Assembly (NCBI RefSeq): GCF_963082655.1 | Contig: NC_081552.1 | Span: 55,871,610 to 55,935,609, forward strand | DNA from: Stomoxys calcitrans | Taxonomy: Eukaryota > Arthropoda > Insecta > Diptera > Muscidae | Length of the DNA: 64,000 nucleotides | Reading direction: 5' to 3' | Notes under the pieces: generated by a model | Seen by the model: only the letters and a program-made list of their open reading frames with translations | Databases searched by the model: none | What the model was told of the DNA's origin: nothing | Part shown: piece by piece, positions 21,326 through 32,392 of the stretch | Layout: every line of letters begins with the position of its first letter | Numbering within the stretch: the stretch's first letter is position 1 | Position numbers and translations under genes: made by a program

Positions 21326-21985
21326 TAAAAAAATTATAAAATTAAATACAAAACGGAATTTTTTCTAGGTAAAGTTAAAACTTGAACGACATTTTTTTCT
21401 AAAGAAGAAATTTTAATGAACATTTTCTTGAAATTTTTTCTATAGTCTATTTCAATAAATAATTTTAAGGAAAATATTTTAACCCATGATGCAATTTTTT
21501 TTGGATATTATTAAATATAAAAAATTACTGACTTTTGACAAGCCAATTTAACCCAAAACTTGACCTTATATCACTGGAAAAAGTTTTTAAGTTGTTTTGG
21601 ACGGTCACTTCACGATAATCTCAATTTCATTAGGATACCTCTTTCGTAGCTCGAGCTGGCATTTTTCTAAAACAACCCATTTTTTTTCTTTCAACCCATT
21701 TATAGTTAATGTGTTAATTATATTTTGTTTAAATACCAAATCACCCAGATTAATTTACATTTTAAAATTATTATTTCAAATGAAACCATTTAATTTTTCC
21801 CTGAAATTTCGTAATTAGCTCATAGTTAGTTAGGATCGAAATCTATAAGTCAATAGCAAGCAGCATTGATTTTTTTAATTCTGTAGGCCATAACCGTGGC
21901 GTTGGACACAGTGCAATATTTTTTAAGAGGCTTTTAAATTAACATTTTGAATTATGGATGTTCTTCCAACAATAAAGATTACAAT
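21326..21985. other. AT-rich spacer, nothing recognised
   Basis: Very AT-rich, with many A and T runs and no window repeat. No convincing coding frame is visible. Confidence 0.55.
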
Positions 21986-23656
21986 AACAAGTAAAAAGGC
22001 GCTAAGTTCGGCCGGGCCGAACTTTGGATACCTACCATCTCGAGTATATATATAAACCACCTTTCATCAAAGTCAGGTGAAATTGCATACCTTATGTCCC
22101 ATAGCAATGTATATCGAAATATGATCCGATTTGGACCAAATACTAATAAGTACAAGTCATTGTTCAATTATGTATAACAAAAGATTGGTCTTTTTAGTAG
22201 CTATATCTAAAAGTAAACCGATCTGACTCATAAACAATATGGATGTCGAAAAGCCTAACATACGTCAATGTGTCAAATTTCAGTTAAATTGGACTATAAA
22301 TGCTCCTTTTTTGGGACTAAGACTTAAAATCGAGATATCGGTCTATATGGCAGCTATATGCAAATCTGGATCGATCTAGACCAAAATGCAGAAATATGTG
22401 GAGGGGCTTAACCTAACTCTCTGTGCCAAATTTCGGCAATATCGGACAATAAATGCGCCTTTTATGGTCCCAAAACATTAAAGCGAGATATCGGTCTATA
22501 TGGCAGCTATATCCAAATCTGGACCGATCTGTGCCATATTGCAGAAGTATGTCAAGGGGCTTAACACAACTCACTGTCCCAAATTTCGACGACATCGGAC
22601 AATCAATGCGCCTTTTATGGGCCTAAGACTATCTATCTATCGGTCTATATGGTAGCTATATCTAAATCTGGACCGATCTGTGCTATATTGCAGAAGTATG
22701 TCAAGGGGCTTAACACAACTCACTGTCCCAAATTTCGACGACATCGGACAATCAATGCGCCTTTTATGGGCCTAAGACCCTAAATCTATATGGCAGCTAT
22801 ATCAAAATCTTGACCGATCTGAGCCAAATTGACGAAAAATGTCCACGTCCCAAATTTCAGCAAAATCGGATAATAAATGTTGCTTTTATGAGCTTAAAAC
22901 CCTAAATCGAGAGATCGGTCTATATGGCAGCTATATCCAAATCTGGACCGATCTTGGCCAAATTGACGAAGGATATCGAAGGGCCTAACAAAACTCACTG
23001 TCCCAAATTCCAGCAATATCGGATAATAAATATGGCTTTTATGGGCCTAAGACCCTAAACCGGAGTATCGGTCTGTATGGCAGCAATATCTAAATCTGGA
23101 CCGATCTGTGCCGTATTGACGGAGGATGTCGAAGGGCCTAACACAACTCACTCAATCAAATTTCAGTAAAATCGGATAATAAATGTGGCTTTTATGGGCC
23201 TAAGACCCCAAATTGCAATATAGGTCTATATGGCAGCTATATCCAAATCTGGACCGATCTGAGCCATATTGACGAAGGATGTCGAAGGGCCTAACACAAC
23301 TCACTCTACCAAATTTCAGTAAAATCGGATAATAAATGTGGCCTTTATAGGTCTAAGACCCTAAATCGGCCGATCGTTCTATATTTGGGCTATATCAAGA
23401 TACAGCCCGATATAGCCCATCATCGAACTTAGCCTGTTTATGGACAAAAAAAGAGCCTGTGCAAAATTTCAGCTCAATATCTCTATTTTTAAAGACCGTA
23501 GCGTGATTTCAATAGACAGACGGACGGACATGTCTAGATCGTCTTACGCAGATCAAGAATATATATACTTTATAGGGTCGGAAATGGATATTTCGATGTG
23601 TTGCAAACGGAATGACAAAATGAATATACCCCCATCTTTCGGTGGTGGGTATAAAA
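21986..23656 (+). mobile_element. Type B element, full length (long copy)
   Basis: Left end AACAAGTAAAAAGGCGC, palindrome TTCGGCCGGGCCGAA near 22007-22021, GGATACCTACCATCTCG. The array runs to the closing GGGCTATATCAAGATA segment. A local direct duplication (TCTGTGCTATATTGCAGAAG to CAATCAATGCGCC) appears near 22525-22610 and 22675-22760. The right end has GACGGACGGACATGTCTAG, TA run and hairpin CCCCCATCTTTCGGTGGTGGG. A C element begins directly after it. Confidence 0.9.
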
Positions 23657-24898
23657 ATCGATTCAGATTTGGATAGAGCTCCCATACATATGTTCATCCG
23701 ATTTGCAGTAATACTGCAATAAAAGGGTCATTTGCTAACCGATTCTCTCGAAGTTTGGAAGGTGTGACTTTTTTATGGCTCTCGACATTACTGGTGAATT
23801 TCATAGAAATCGGTTCAGATTTGGATATAGCTCCCATATGTATGTTCGTCCTATTTTGCAGTAATAATGCAATAAAATGGTCTTTTGTAAACCGATACTC
23901 TTGAAATTTGGTTGAAAGGATACTGGCAAACAGATGCTACTTTGGACTAAGTAAGCAGTTTAGAAACAAGGTCACCTATCGACAGAAGAAGATTACACTA
24001 TACAAGACACTGATATCACCCGTGCTGTTATATGATTCTGAAGCATGGGTACTTGTGAAAGCAGATGAGGCAGTGCTTGGAGTATTCGAGAGAAAGATTC
24101 TTTATAAAATATATGGACCGGTTTGCGCATGAGTATGAGCTGTATGACGACGATAGCATAGTTATACGCATCAAAATACAACGGCTGCGTTGGCTAGGTC
24201 ATGTTGTCAGAATGGATGAAGAAGCTCCAGCAAAGAAGTCTTTTAAAGGCAAACACGGTGGTATCGCCCAATTTTCACTCCTATAGCCACTTCAAGCGGA
24301 TTTATTGACCAATCTTCCCAAAATTTTGTGCAACGCTTTCCTCGACGACTTCCACAATATCCATAAAATTTGGTCGATATCGGTTCAGATTTAAATATAG
24401 CTTCCTTGTATATGCATTCGTCCGATTTTGAAAAAATTGCAATAAAGTTCTAATATGTTAACTAATTCTCTCGAAATTTGGCAGGAAGGACTTTCTTTTG
24501 ACTATTAATGTTAATGGCGAATTTCATAGAAATTGGTTCAGATTTAGACAAAGCTGCCATTGACGTATTTCGCCCAATTTTCACTTTCAAAGCCACTGCA
24601 AGCGCATTTATTGACTAATCTTGCCAAGTTGACTACCACAATATCTAAAAAGTTTGGTCAAAATCGATTTAGATGTAGCCGTTCGTCAGATTTTGGGTAA
24701 TTTTTTGAAGTTTTTCAGCCGTAGTTATTACATTTTGAACATATTTGCTTTGCTCGAAATTTGATACGGGGATTTTTATAACCCATCCATCAAAATTGGT
24801 TCAGAAATATATATAACTCCCACCTTGTATTTAAAGAGTAGGTGTAGGGTATTATAAAGTCGGCACCGCCCGACTTTTGCCTTTCCTTACTGGTTTTA
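23657..24898 (-). mobile_element. Type C element, reverse, with a captured fragment
   Basis: It begins inside a C unit (GATTCAGATTTGGATAGAGC), so the right hairpin is missing. It ends with the C left end: GTAGGTGTAGGGTATTATAAAG, the stem AGTCGGCACCGCCCGACT (about 24858-24875) and TTTCCTTACTGGTTTT. The array is interrupted at about 23917-24262 by a reverse-transcriptase fragment. Confidence 0.83.
23917..24262 (+). pseudogene. Non-LTR retrotransposon RT C-terminal fragment
   Basis: The plus strand reads NRCYFGLSKQFRNK...KKITLYKTLISPVLLYDSEAW...VFERKILYKIYGP, then after a stop and frame change RIKIQRLRWLGHVVRMDEEAPAKKSF. This is the thumb and C-terminal region typical of non-LTR retrotransposon reverse transcriptases (TLYKTLI.PVLLYG.EAW and QRLRWLGHVVRM blocks). 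The catalytic YADD part is absent. Both sides run straight into C array sequence without a poly-A, so it looks like a captured or nested piece rather than a normal 3'-end insertion. Confidence 0.8.
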
Positions 24899-25512
24899 TT
24901 ATAACTCCACAAGCATATCTATAGTTACATCAAAATAGGGGATGGTCTTGGTCATATTTTATTCAGTTGCCGAGAACTCTTATACAAGTCACAGTTTCAG
25001 CGAAATCAGGAAACCCGCGTTTAATTTTTTTTTTTTTTGGGATTAAGACCCGTAATTGCAATATCGGGGTATATGGCAACTATATTTATATAGTCTGATC
25101 TGAATCATATTTGGGTCGGATATCGGGAGGCTTAAAACCACTCTCTATTTAAAATTTCACCGAAATCGTGTAATAAATAAAGCTTTTAAGCGCTTCAGAC
25201 ACTTAATCGGCGGATCGGTCTATATGGCAGCTATATCTAAATATAGTCCGGTCTTAACCATATTTGGGTCGAATGTCGAGAGGCTTAAAGCAACTGATTG
25301 TTTCAAATTTCAGTGAAGTCGTCCACATTAATTATCCGATTTCGCTTAAATTTGAGACTGTGCGTTGTCTTTGGCCTCTCGACATGCTTGTTCAATACGG
25401 CCCAGATCTAAAGGCCCCTAAAGGGAGCATTTATTGTTCAATTTATTTTATTTTATTGTTCCAATGTCGCAGAAATATGGTTGTGTTAGGATCCTCGACA
25501 TGCCTGCTCAAT
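24899..25512. mobile_element. Type D element, plus then inverted
   Basis: The D start block (TATAACTCCACAAGCATATC, TTGCCGAGAACTCTTATACAAG) and two plus-oriented units run to about 25320. The orientation then flips (TTATCCGATTTCGCTTAAATTTGAGAC...CCTCTCGACATGC is the reverse strand of a unit). The piece is cut at 25512 by a MITE and resumes at 25958. Confidence 0.7.
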
Positions 25513-25957
25513 CCCAGTAAAAAAATGTTCATAAAATTAGATGCACTTACAATTCTTTGGGCAAACTGTAAGCTCTAGAATGAAGCGCAATTGTTGCTTG
25601 TGCTGAACTCAGCGCTATTTTTAGCAATTGTTTATATAATAATTCTAACGCAATGGATAATTAAGCTGTAAAAAAATTTTGTGCTGAAACTAGCGCATTT
25701 TCGGTGCTCTAGCGTAGGCGGGTGCTTCCTTATCCGCATACATGGTTGCACTTCTGTATGGAAGCATTGTTTTTGTGTGTTTGGCACTATAGTTAACGAA
25801 CGACAGAACATGTTAAGATTTCAATCGAACATGGGAGTGTTAATGATTTCCTATTCTCCGTTTTGCTCTTCTTCATTTACTGAATTGTATTCAGAGAGGA
25901 AACGCATTCAAGTGGGACATTGCTTTATGATTATATAATTATAAGTTTTTTGCTGGG
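25513..25957. mobile_element. MITE with CCCAG(T/C)AAAAAA ends, 445 bp
   Basis: The ends CCCAGTAAAAAA and TTTTTTGCTGGG are inverted with one mismatch. The flanks join to CAATATGGCCCAGATCGG, the normal D/B unit sequence, so an empty site is directly visible with an AT duplicated on both sides (25511-25512 and 25958-25959). The interior has no coding frame worth naming; GTGCTGAACTCAGCGC and GTGCTGAAACTAGCGC form a local repeat. Superfamily not assigned. Confidence 0.72.
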
Positions 25958-26043
25958 ATATGGCCCAGATCGGTAACGATTTGGATATATTGTAGCTGCC
26001 ATATTAACCGATCTCCCGATTTAAGGTTTTAGGCCCTTAAACT
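25958..26043 (-). repeat. Continuation of the D/B unit after the MITE
   Basis: ATGGCCCAGATCGGTAACGA, GTAGCTGCCATATTAACCGATC and TTAGGCCCTTAAA continue the inverted unit, then stop at a mariner relic. Confidence 0.7.
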
Positions 26044-26774
26044 AACTCAACAACAGTGCATCGATGAACAAAATACAATTTTTGGCAATGAAGGGCCATC
26101 AGGGACCAGTGTTTATCGATGGTATGGTGTATTCAACTATGCTCGTAGTTCACTCCAAGATGAATTTCGTGAAGGTCGTTCAAAATCAGATGTTATTCCA
26201 AAAACCATTGATTCTGTGCGCCAACTGATATTGTAAGATAGTCATGTGACCTATCGTAAGATTGAGACAACCTTGGGTGTTAGTGGGACCAGCATACAAT
26301 CAATATTGCATGAACATTTCACCACGAAAATAATGTGTTCGGGTTGGATCCCGCACACTTTGCCTCGTGTCGATTGGTCGCTCCAAAAATACGATCGCGG
26401 TGCTTCGAAACACGTCTATGACATCGTGAGAGGTGATGAATAGTGAGCCCGAAAGAAAACAGCAGTCGACTGTATGGGTGTTTCAAGATGAGCCAAATCC
26501 AAAAAAAGTTGCTCGCGCACGAAGCACTTCCAAACAAATGATCACCTGTTTTTTCGGAAAAACTGGACATGTAGCAATCGTACCACTAGAACAACGCAAA
26601 ACAGTCAATTCTGAGTGGTGCACAATCATTTGTTTGCCACTTGCCTTCGAAGGAATCAGGAAAATCAACCGCCGAAGGCGCAACACTTTTCACCGCGACA
26701 ATGCGAGCTCTCACACATCGGCTCAAACAACAACTGCAGGCTGTAGAGGCCACCATTTTGTTCACAAAATGTAG
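26044..26774 (+). pseudogene. Decayed mariner transposase
   Basis: The frame reads QCIDEQNTIFGNEGPSGTSV, then RSSLQDEFREGRSKSDVIPK, and is broken by TAA after VRQLIL. It continues with VTYRKIETTLGVSGTSIQSI and KYDRGASKHVYDIVRGDE, then TAG. After a small deletion and frame change it reads PERKQQSTVWVFQDEPNPKK and FHRDNASSHTSAQ. These are the helix-turn-helix region and the blocks with the first (GDE) and second (HRDN) catalytic Asp of an irritans-type mariner transposase. The N-terminus, a short piece before RVDWS, and everything after the second Asp are missing. Dead copy embedded in D and C repeats. Confidence 0.9.
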
Positions 26775-26777
26775 CAT

Positions 26778-27030
26778 TAGGTGTTTTATTTGACGTCCTC
26801 ATATGTGCCCAAAATTTCGTCAAAATCGTTCTAGATTTAGATATAGCTCCCACATATATATCTTTTTTCCGATATGGCCTGTGATGAAATCCACAATTTT
26901 TGTCCCACCGTAAGGTAATCTTAGAAGTTTGCATTCGATATTTCCACAGGTATGCAAAATTAAAGTCTGACTAGATTTGGAATATAGTCGGCTCCGCCCG
27001 ACTTTTACCTTTCATTGCTGGTTTTAATTC
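26778..27030 (-). mobile_element. Type C fragment, reverse, left end
   Basis: GATATAGCTCCCACATATATATC is a C anchor. The end has AATATAGTCGGCTCCGCCCG and ACTTTTACCTTTCATTGCTGG, the C left end with its stem AGTCGG/CCGACT. It contains only about one unit. Confidence 0.72.
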
Positions 27031-28367
27031 AACAAGACACTAAAATGGTTTCCAGAAATCTCACTCTTAACAATTTTGAGAAAATTTTTTGTTAGATTTT
27101 TGTGGATATGAAATTTTTTCGAAGACAGCTCTATTTTTGGTTAGTTTTCTACCCTTTCATCGCTAATGGGTTAAATTCATTGTTAAGACAAAATTAACCC
27201 TTAAAGGGATTTTTAAACCCTCAAAGGGATTTATAAACCCTTAAAATTTTATAACATTTGCATTTTTTTGCACCAATTTGGCTTCATGGTGATAATTGGC
27301 TTCCATAAAAGTTAAAAGACATCCTAGTTTTCCTTAAGATTTAATCAAGCTTTTAGGTTTCCCTTCCCAAAGATGTCTTATATTTTCTCTCACAAAATCT
27401 TTGTTTACTCAATACCCTTTTACTTTCACAATAGATATGCAAAAAAGGACCGCTTACCTTTACTCCCGAAAAATTACTGTCAATTACTATGGTCTCAGCT
27501 TAGCCTTGTGATAAAAATCTCATCATGCCATACCTCGTTTGCATATTTTCACGTTGTTATTTGTTTCCATTGACCAACATATCACATAATGTTATCGATG
27601 AGTGACACACACACACACACCAACACACATACAGCACAATGTGGGTATAGTTTCCTGCTGACTTGTCATTTTCGATTTTGGGTTTACTAGGGTGGGGGCA
27701 GGCAAGCAATGCCTATTTTTTTTTATTTTTCAAGGGTTTTTCTTTTCGGTTCTCTTCCTTTTTCTTCTTACAGACCATACAATCACACTCACATACAAGT
27801 GAAGGCAAATTATAATAGAACTCAACTCTACTCAATTGGCAAAAAAAGGAAAATGATTTTTATGTTTATATTTGGCAATGGCAAAATACACTAGAGGACC
27901 AGAGAGGAAGTGCAAGGAAAAGGGCATCACAACATAAAAGGATCACCAATGTAACAAAACCCCAATGGAATTTCTTGGTTTGGTCCAAGCCCAAATTAAG
28001 TTATCGAAGGACATTGTGGCCTAAGTTGCCCATGTAATGCGTAATATTGTTTGTGGTGCAAGCCCCCCGCTTTGGTGTATGATGACATTTTCATAATTTT
28101 CTATTTTCAAAAATGGAAAATTCGTTTGCTTGTGTGGATATTTGGTCACATAGTCATAAAGGTCAAACAGTAAAGGGCTTTTATATGCAGGCAAGTAATT
28201 TCCAGTAAAAATTTCTGTCGAAATTTCGATAGGGAAAAAATGAAATAGAGCATAAAATAGGTTAAGATAGAATGTTCTTAGTGTTTCCCATGACATGTTA
28301 AATGCACCATGTGCATATACATAAGTCTTGCTTAAAAATCTTATTTATCATCACTTATACGTCACTG
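27031..28367. other. Plain AT-rich DNA with a (CA)n tract
   Basis: A CA dinucleotide tract lies at about 27604-27620. AACCCTTAAAGGGATTTTTAAACCC-type short repeats occur near 27190-27240. No gene is recognised. Confidence 0.55.
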
Positions 28368-28676
28368 CACGGAGGCCGCCGTAGCACCGCCTATGACACT
28401 GAACGCCTGGGTGCGATTCCTGGCGAGAACATCGAACAAAAAAATCTGCGGTGGTTATACCCTCTTGATGCTGCCAACATTTGTAAAGTACTATGCCATG
28501 TAAAAACTTCTCCCCAAAGAGGAGTCGCACTGCGGTATGCCGTTCGGACTCGGCTATTAAAAGGAGACACCTAGTCATTGAGCTAAAACTTGAACGAGTT
28601 GAGTGCTGTACTCATTGAAATGTGAGATGTTTGCCCTTGTTCCTCTATGGAATGTTCATGTGCAAATTTGCATCTT
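28368..28676 (+). mobile_element. tRNA-derived SINE, near full length
   Basis: The head GCCGTAGCACCGCCTATGAC...GGGTGCGATTCCTGGCGAG is tRNA-like, with a B box one base off the usual GGTTCGATTCC. The body has CTATGCCATGTAAAAACTTC, GAGTCGCACTGCGG and CGTTCGGACTCGGCTATTAAAAGG. The tail has CATTGAGCTAAAACTTGAAC and GGAATGTTCATGTGCAAA. Two truncated reverse copies lie at 7553-7756 and 38958-39168. Pol III transcription would be expected from the internal boxes if the B box change is tolerated. Confidence 0.8.
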
Positions 28677-28864
28677 TGCAGATGTCACTATAGAAAATGC
28701 AACATTTTGATAAAATTTGCTATTAAAATCCTAGTTAATCAAAATTTTCAATGAAATAAAATTGCTAGCGCTTTTATTACGTCCTTATGTCATGTATCCC
28801 TTGCATTTTCTCTTGATCAATTGACATTAACTTCTCTTTTCGTATTTGGATATGCAACTATTTG
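28677..28864. other. Short plain spacer
   Basis: AT-rich DNA between the SINE and a type A element, with no recognisable content. Confidence 0.5.
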
Positions 28865-29709
28865 CTTTTATACCCTCCACCATACGATGGGGTGTTTGTA
28901 CTCGAAATATTCGTCGTGACATTTTATATAGATCTAGCCATGTCCGTCTGTCCGTCCGTCCGTCCATCTGTCCGTCCGCCCGTCCGTCTGTCTGTCGAAA
29001 GCACGCTTATTTCCAAAGGAATAAAGCTAGGCGCTTGAAATTTTGCACATATATTTCTTATTAGTGTAGGTCGGTTGGGATTGTAAATGGGCTATATCGG
29101 TCCATGTTTGTATATAGCTGCCATATAAACCGATCTTGGGTCTTGACTTCTTAATCCACTTGAGGGTGCAATTCTTATCCGATTGGAATGAAATTTTGCT
29201 TTTGCACGTAGTATTTTGCTATGATATCCAACAACTGTGTCAAGAATGGTTCAAATCGGTTCATAACCTGATATAGCTGTCATATAAACAGATCTAAGGA
29301 CTTGACTTTTTGAGCCTCTAGAGGTCGCAATTATTATCCGATTTGCCTGAAATTTTGTACGATGGATCATCTCATGACCATCAACATACGTGTTTATTAT
29401 GGTCTGAATCGGTCTATAGCCTGATACAGCTCCCATATAAACCGATCTCTCTATTTTACTTCTTGAGCCCCCAAAAGGGCGCAATTCTTATTCGAATTGG
29501 CTGCCATTTTACACAGGTCTCCAACATATAATTGAGTTGTGGTCCGTACCGGATCAAATCTTGATATCGCTCTAATAGCAGTGCAAACCTTTTCTTTTAT
29601 CCTTTTTTGCCTAAGAAGAGATGCCGGGAAAAGAACTCGACAAATGCGATCCATGGTGGAGGGTATATAAGATTCGGCCCGCCCGAACTTAGCACGCTTT
29701 AACTTGTTT
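28865..29709 (-). mobile_element. Type A element, internally shortened
   Basis: The right hairpin is followed by a deletion that removes the ATTTCGTCATTC block and the TA run (GATGGGGTGTTTGTACTCGAAATATTCGTCGTGACATTTTA). The GTCY tract, about three units and the left end remain. The palindrome is altered to TTCGGCCCGCCCGAA. Confidence 0.85.
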
Positions 29710-29865
29710 CTCTATCGATTCCAAGTCCAGTTGCTGTGGGTAGGGTTACGTGTAAACGACAGAGAGTCTAACAATCTTGAAAAATTTATAATTATAAAAT
29801 TTATTGCTTCGTGGTTCAAGAGTTTTAGGGAAAGAAAACAAAATGAAAACTTAAGTTGGTGATAC
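29710..29865. other. Short plain spacer
   Basis: AT-rich, no motif recognised. Confidence 0.5.
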
Positions 29866-29965
29866 AGGGCTGCGGGGTCCGAGATGAGCATTTTTTGCTC
29901 GCAGTCGGAGTCGATAAAATTATCACGATTCCGACTTCGAACAAAGAAGTAGAAAATTTTTTAAC
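29866..29965 (+). repeat. Family F repeat (GGGCTGCG..GTC..GAG)
   Basis: GGGCTGCGGGGTCCGAGATGAGCATTTTTTGCTCGCAGTCGGAGTCG matches a second copy at 55244-55335 (GGGCTGCGCAGTCGGATTCGAGCAATTTTGCCTGGAGTCGGAGTC). Internally GAGCATTTTTTGCTC is a short hairpin. Both copies sit next to a B element end. Confidence 0.6.
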
Positions 29966-29987
29966 AAAAAAATTAAATTAAAATTTT

Positions 29988-31447
29988 TTATACCAACCAC
30001 CGAAGGATGGGGGTATATTCATTTTGTCATTCCGTTTGCAACACATCGAAATATCCATTTCCGAGCCTATAAAGTATATATATTCTTGATCAGCGTAAAA
30101 ATCTAAGACGATCTAGACATGTCCGTCCGTCTGTCCGTCTGTCTGTTGAAATCAAGCTACAGTCTTTAAAAAAAGAGATATTGAGCTGAAATTTTGCACA
30201 GATTCTTTTTTGTCCATAAGCAGGTTAAGTTCGAAGATTGGCTATATCGGACTATATCTTAATATAGCCCCCATATAGACCGATCCTCCGATTTAGGGTC
30301 TTAGGCCCATAAAAGCCACACTTATTATCCGATTTTGTTGAAATTTTGGGCAGTGAGTTGTGTTAGGCCCTTCGACATGCTTCGTCAATTTGGCTCAGAT
30401 CGGTCCAGATTTGGATATAGCTGCCATATAGACCGATCCTCCCATTTAAGGTCTAAGGCCCATAAAAACCACATTTATTATCCGATTTCGCTGAAATTTG
30501 GGACAGTGAGTTGTCTCAGGCCCTCCGACTTCCTTCGTTAAATTGGCCCAGATCGGTTCAGATTTGGATATAGCTGCCATATAGACCGATCCTCCGGTTT
30601 AGGGTCATAGGCCCACAAAAGCCACATTTATTATCCGATTTTGATGAAATTCGGGACAGTGAGTTGTGTTAGGCCCTTTGACATATTTCTTCAATTTGGT
30701 GCAGATCGGTTCAGATTTGGATATAGCTGTCATATAGACCGATTTCTTGATTTATTGTTTTGGGCCCATAAAATGCTCATTTATTGTCCGATGTCGGCAA
30801 AATTTGGAAATGTGAGTTAATTTAAGCCCCTTGACATACTTTTGCAATATCGCACAGATCGGTCCAGATTTGGATACATCTTCCATATAGACCGATATCT
30901 AGGTTTTAGGTTTTGCGGCCATAAAAGACGCATTTATTGTCCGATGTCGCTGAAATTTGAGACAGTGAGTTTGGTTAGTCTCTTCGACGTCCTTCTTCAA
31001 TTTTGCCCAGATCGGTCCAGATTTGAATATAGCTGCCATATAGACCGATCTCTGGATTTAAGGTTTAGGGCCCATAAAAGAGGCATTTATTGTCCGATTT
31101 CGCCGAAATTTGGGACAGTGCTTTGTGTTAGGCTTTTCGACATGTTTATGCAATTTGGCCCAAATCGGTCCAGATTTGGATATAGCTGCCACGTAGACCG
31201 ATATCTCGATTTAAAGTCTTGGCCCCATAAAAGGCGCATTTATAATCCGATTTCACTGAAATTTGACACAGCGACTTATGTTCGGCTTTTCGACATCCGT
31301 GTCGTATATAATTCAGATCGGTATGAGGTATATGAGTATAAGGTATGAAATTTTCGTCGAATTTTGATGAAAGGTGGTTTACATATATACCCGAGGTGGT
31401 GGGTATCCAAAGTTCGGCCCGGCCGAACTTAACGCCTTTTTACTTTT
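29988..31447 (-). mobile_element. Type B element, full length
   Basis: Right hairpin (ATACCAACCACCGAAGGATGGGGG), TA run, core, GTCCGTCTGTCCGTC tract, an array of about eight units and the left end with palindrome near 31411-31425 are all present, ending CTTTTTACTTTTTT. It carries the closing segment CTATATCTTAATATAGCCCCC next to the core, as in the copies at 21986 and 47058. Confidence 0.9.
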
Positions 31448-31457
31448 TTTAGAATAA

Positions 31458-31752
31458 AACCATTAAGGAAAGGCAAAAGTGAGGGGGTGACGACTTTATT
31501 ATACCCTACACCTACACTATAGGTACAAAGTTGGAACTATATCCAATTCTGAAACAATTTCGATGGACCTCGGCGGTTGTTTCAGATGGGTTACTAAACA
31601 GTCCGTATCAAATTTCGAGCAAATATATTCAAACTGTAATAAATACGGTTGAAAAATGACAACATTATTGCAAATTAACCAAATTCTGACGAACATATAT
31701 ATGGGAGCTACATCTAAATCTGAAACGATTTCTAGCAAACTTCTTAGATATT
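31458..31752 (+). mobile_element. Type C left end and first units
   Basis: AACCATTAAGGAAAGGCAAAAG, a degraded stem (GTGAGGGGGTGACGAC), TTATTATACCCTACACCTACAC, and C units with ATATATGGGAGCTACATC. The copy is interrupted after CTTAGATATT by the next feature. Confidence 0.8.
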
Positions 31753-32392
31753 CCCAGCAAAAACTCTCACTACCAATTAACCAGAAAAGTTAAGCTCACT
31801 CTAATAACTACTTAATTTTAGGCATCGTTTCTAATAGCTTTTACATGGCAATGACCTAGGAGGAAAGTTCTTCCTCACAAGCATACCAATAGTTCAAAAA
31901 TAAGTACTTATGCCTAAGCATACAAGTTATCAAAAAATAATGCCATATTATCTAAGTTGAACATTGCAAAAAAATTACTTCTTAGACTCAAAAAATGTTC
32001 GCGCCTTTCCCCATCACCACATTCACTATAATTGAAATTAAAACTTTTCTTTCATCGCACCCGAGAGTTGAACCAAGAACCTTCCATTTTCAATTTAGAC
32101 GCATACATCCACATAACTATTGTTTGAATAAGGCACTATGTTATCTTTTCAATATTAGCTAACACAAGAGCAAACTTTAATAATATTTCATCAAATATGG
32201 CCATGCTTTAGTGTTTGTTTGATATTTGTAATTTTGTGGCACAGCGTGTAGATCAGAAGATTTACAATACAAAGGTCCCGAGTTCGAATCTCGGTCCAGC
32301 TAAATGATTTTTATATTTTTTATTTCTTTAATACAACGAATGGGGAACAATCAACGGATTTGTGGTGAGGTAGAAAAAATCAAAAATATTTC
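31753..32392. mobile_element. Unclassified insert with two tRNA-like parts
   Basis: It begins CCCAGCAAAAACTC directly after a C unit cut at AGATATT, matching the end of the MITE at 25513, but I cannot find the matching right end. Inside are a minus-strand B-box-like segment (about 32056-32081, GGTTCTTGGTTCAACTCTCG) and a plus-strand tRNA-like segment at 32234-32302. The last 30 bp (TTGTGGTGAGGTAG) may be C sequence again. Confidence 0.45.
32234..32302 (+). repeat. tRNA-like segment with a good T arm
   Basis: CCGAG-TTCGAAT-CTCGG at 32278-32294 is a perfect 5 bp T stem with a canonical TTCGAAT loop, preceded by AAAGGTC. The anticodon stem and the acceptor stem do not pair, so this is a tRNA pseudogene or a SINE head rather than a working tRNA. 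Confidence 0.55.

Noticed and set aside
32234..32302. Functional tRNA gene
   Set aside because: Only the T arm is well formed. The acceptor and anticodon stems do not pair.
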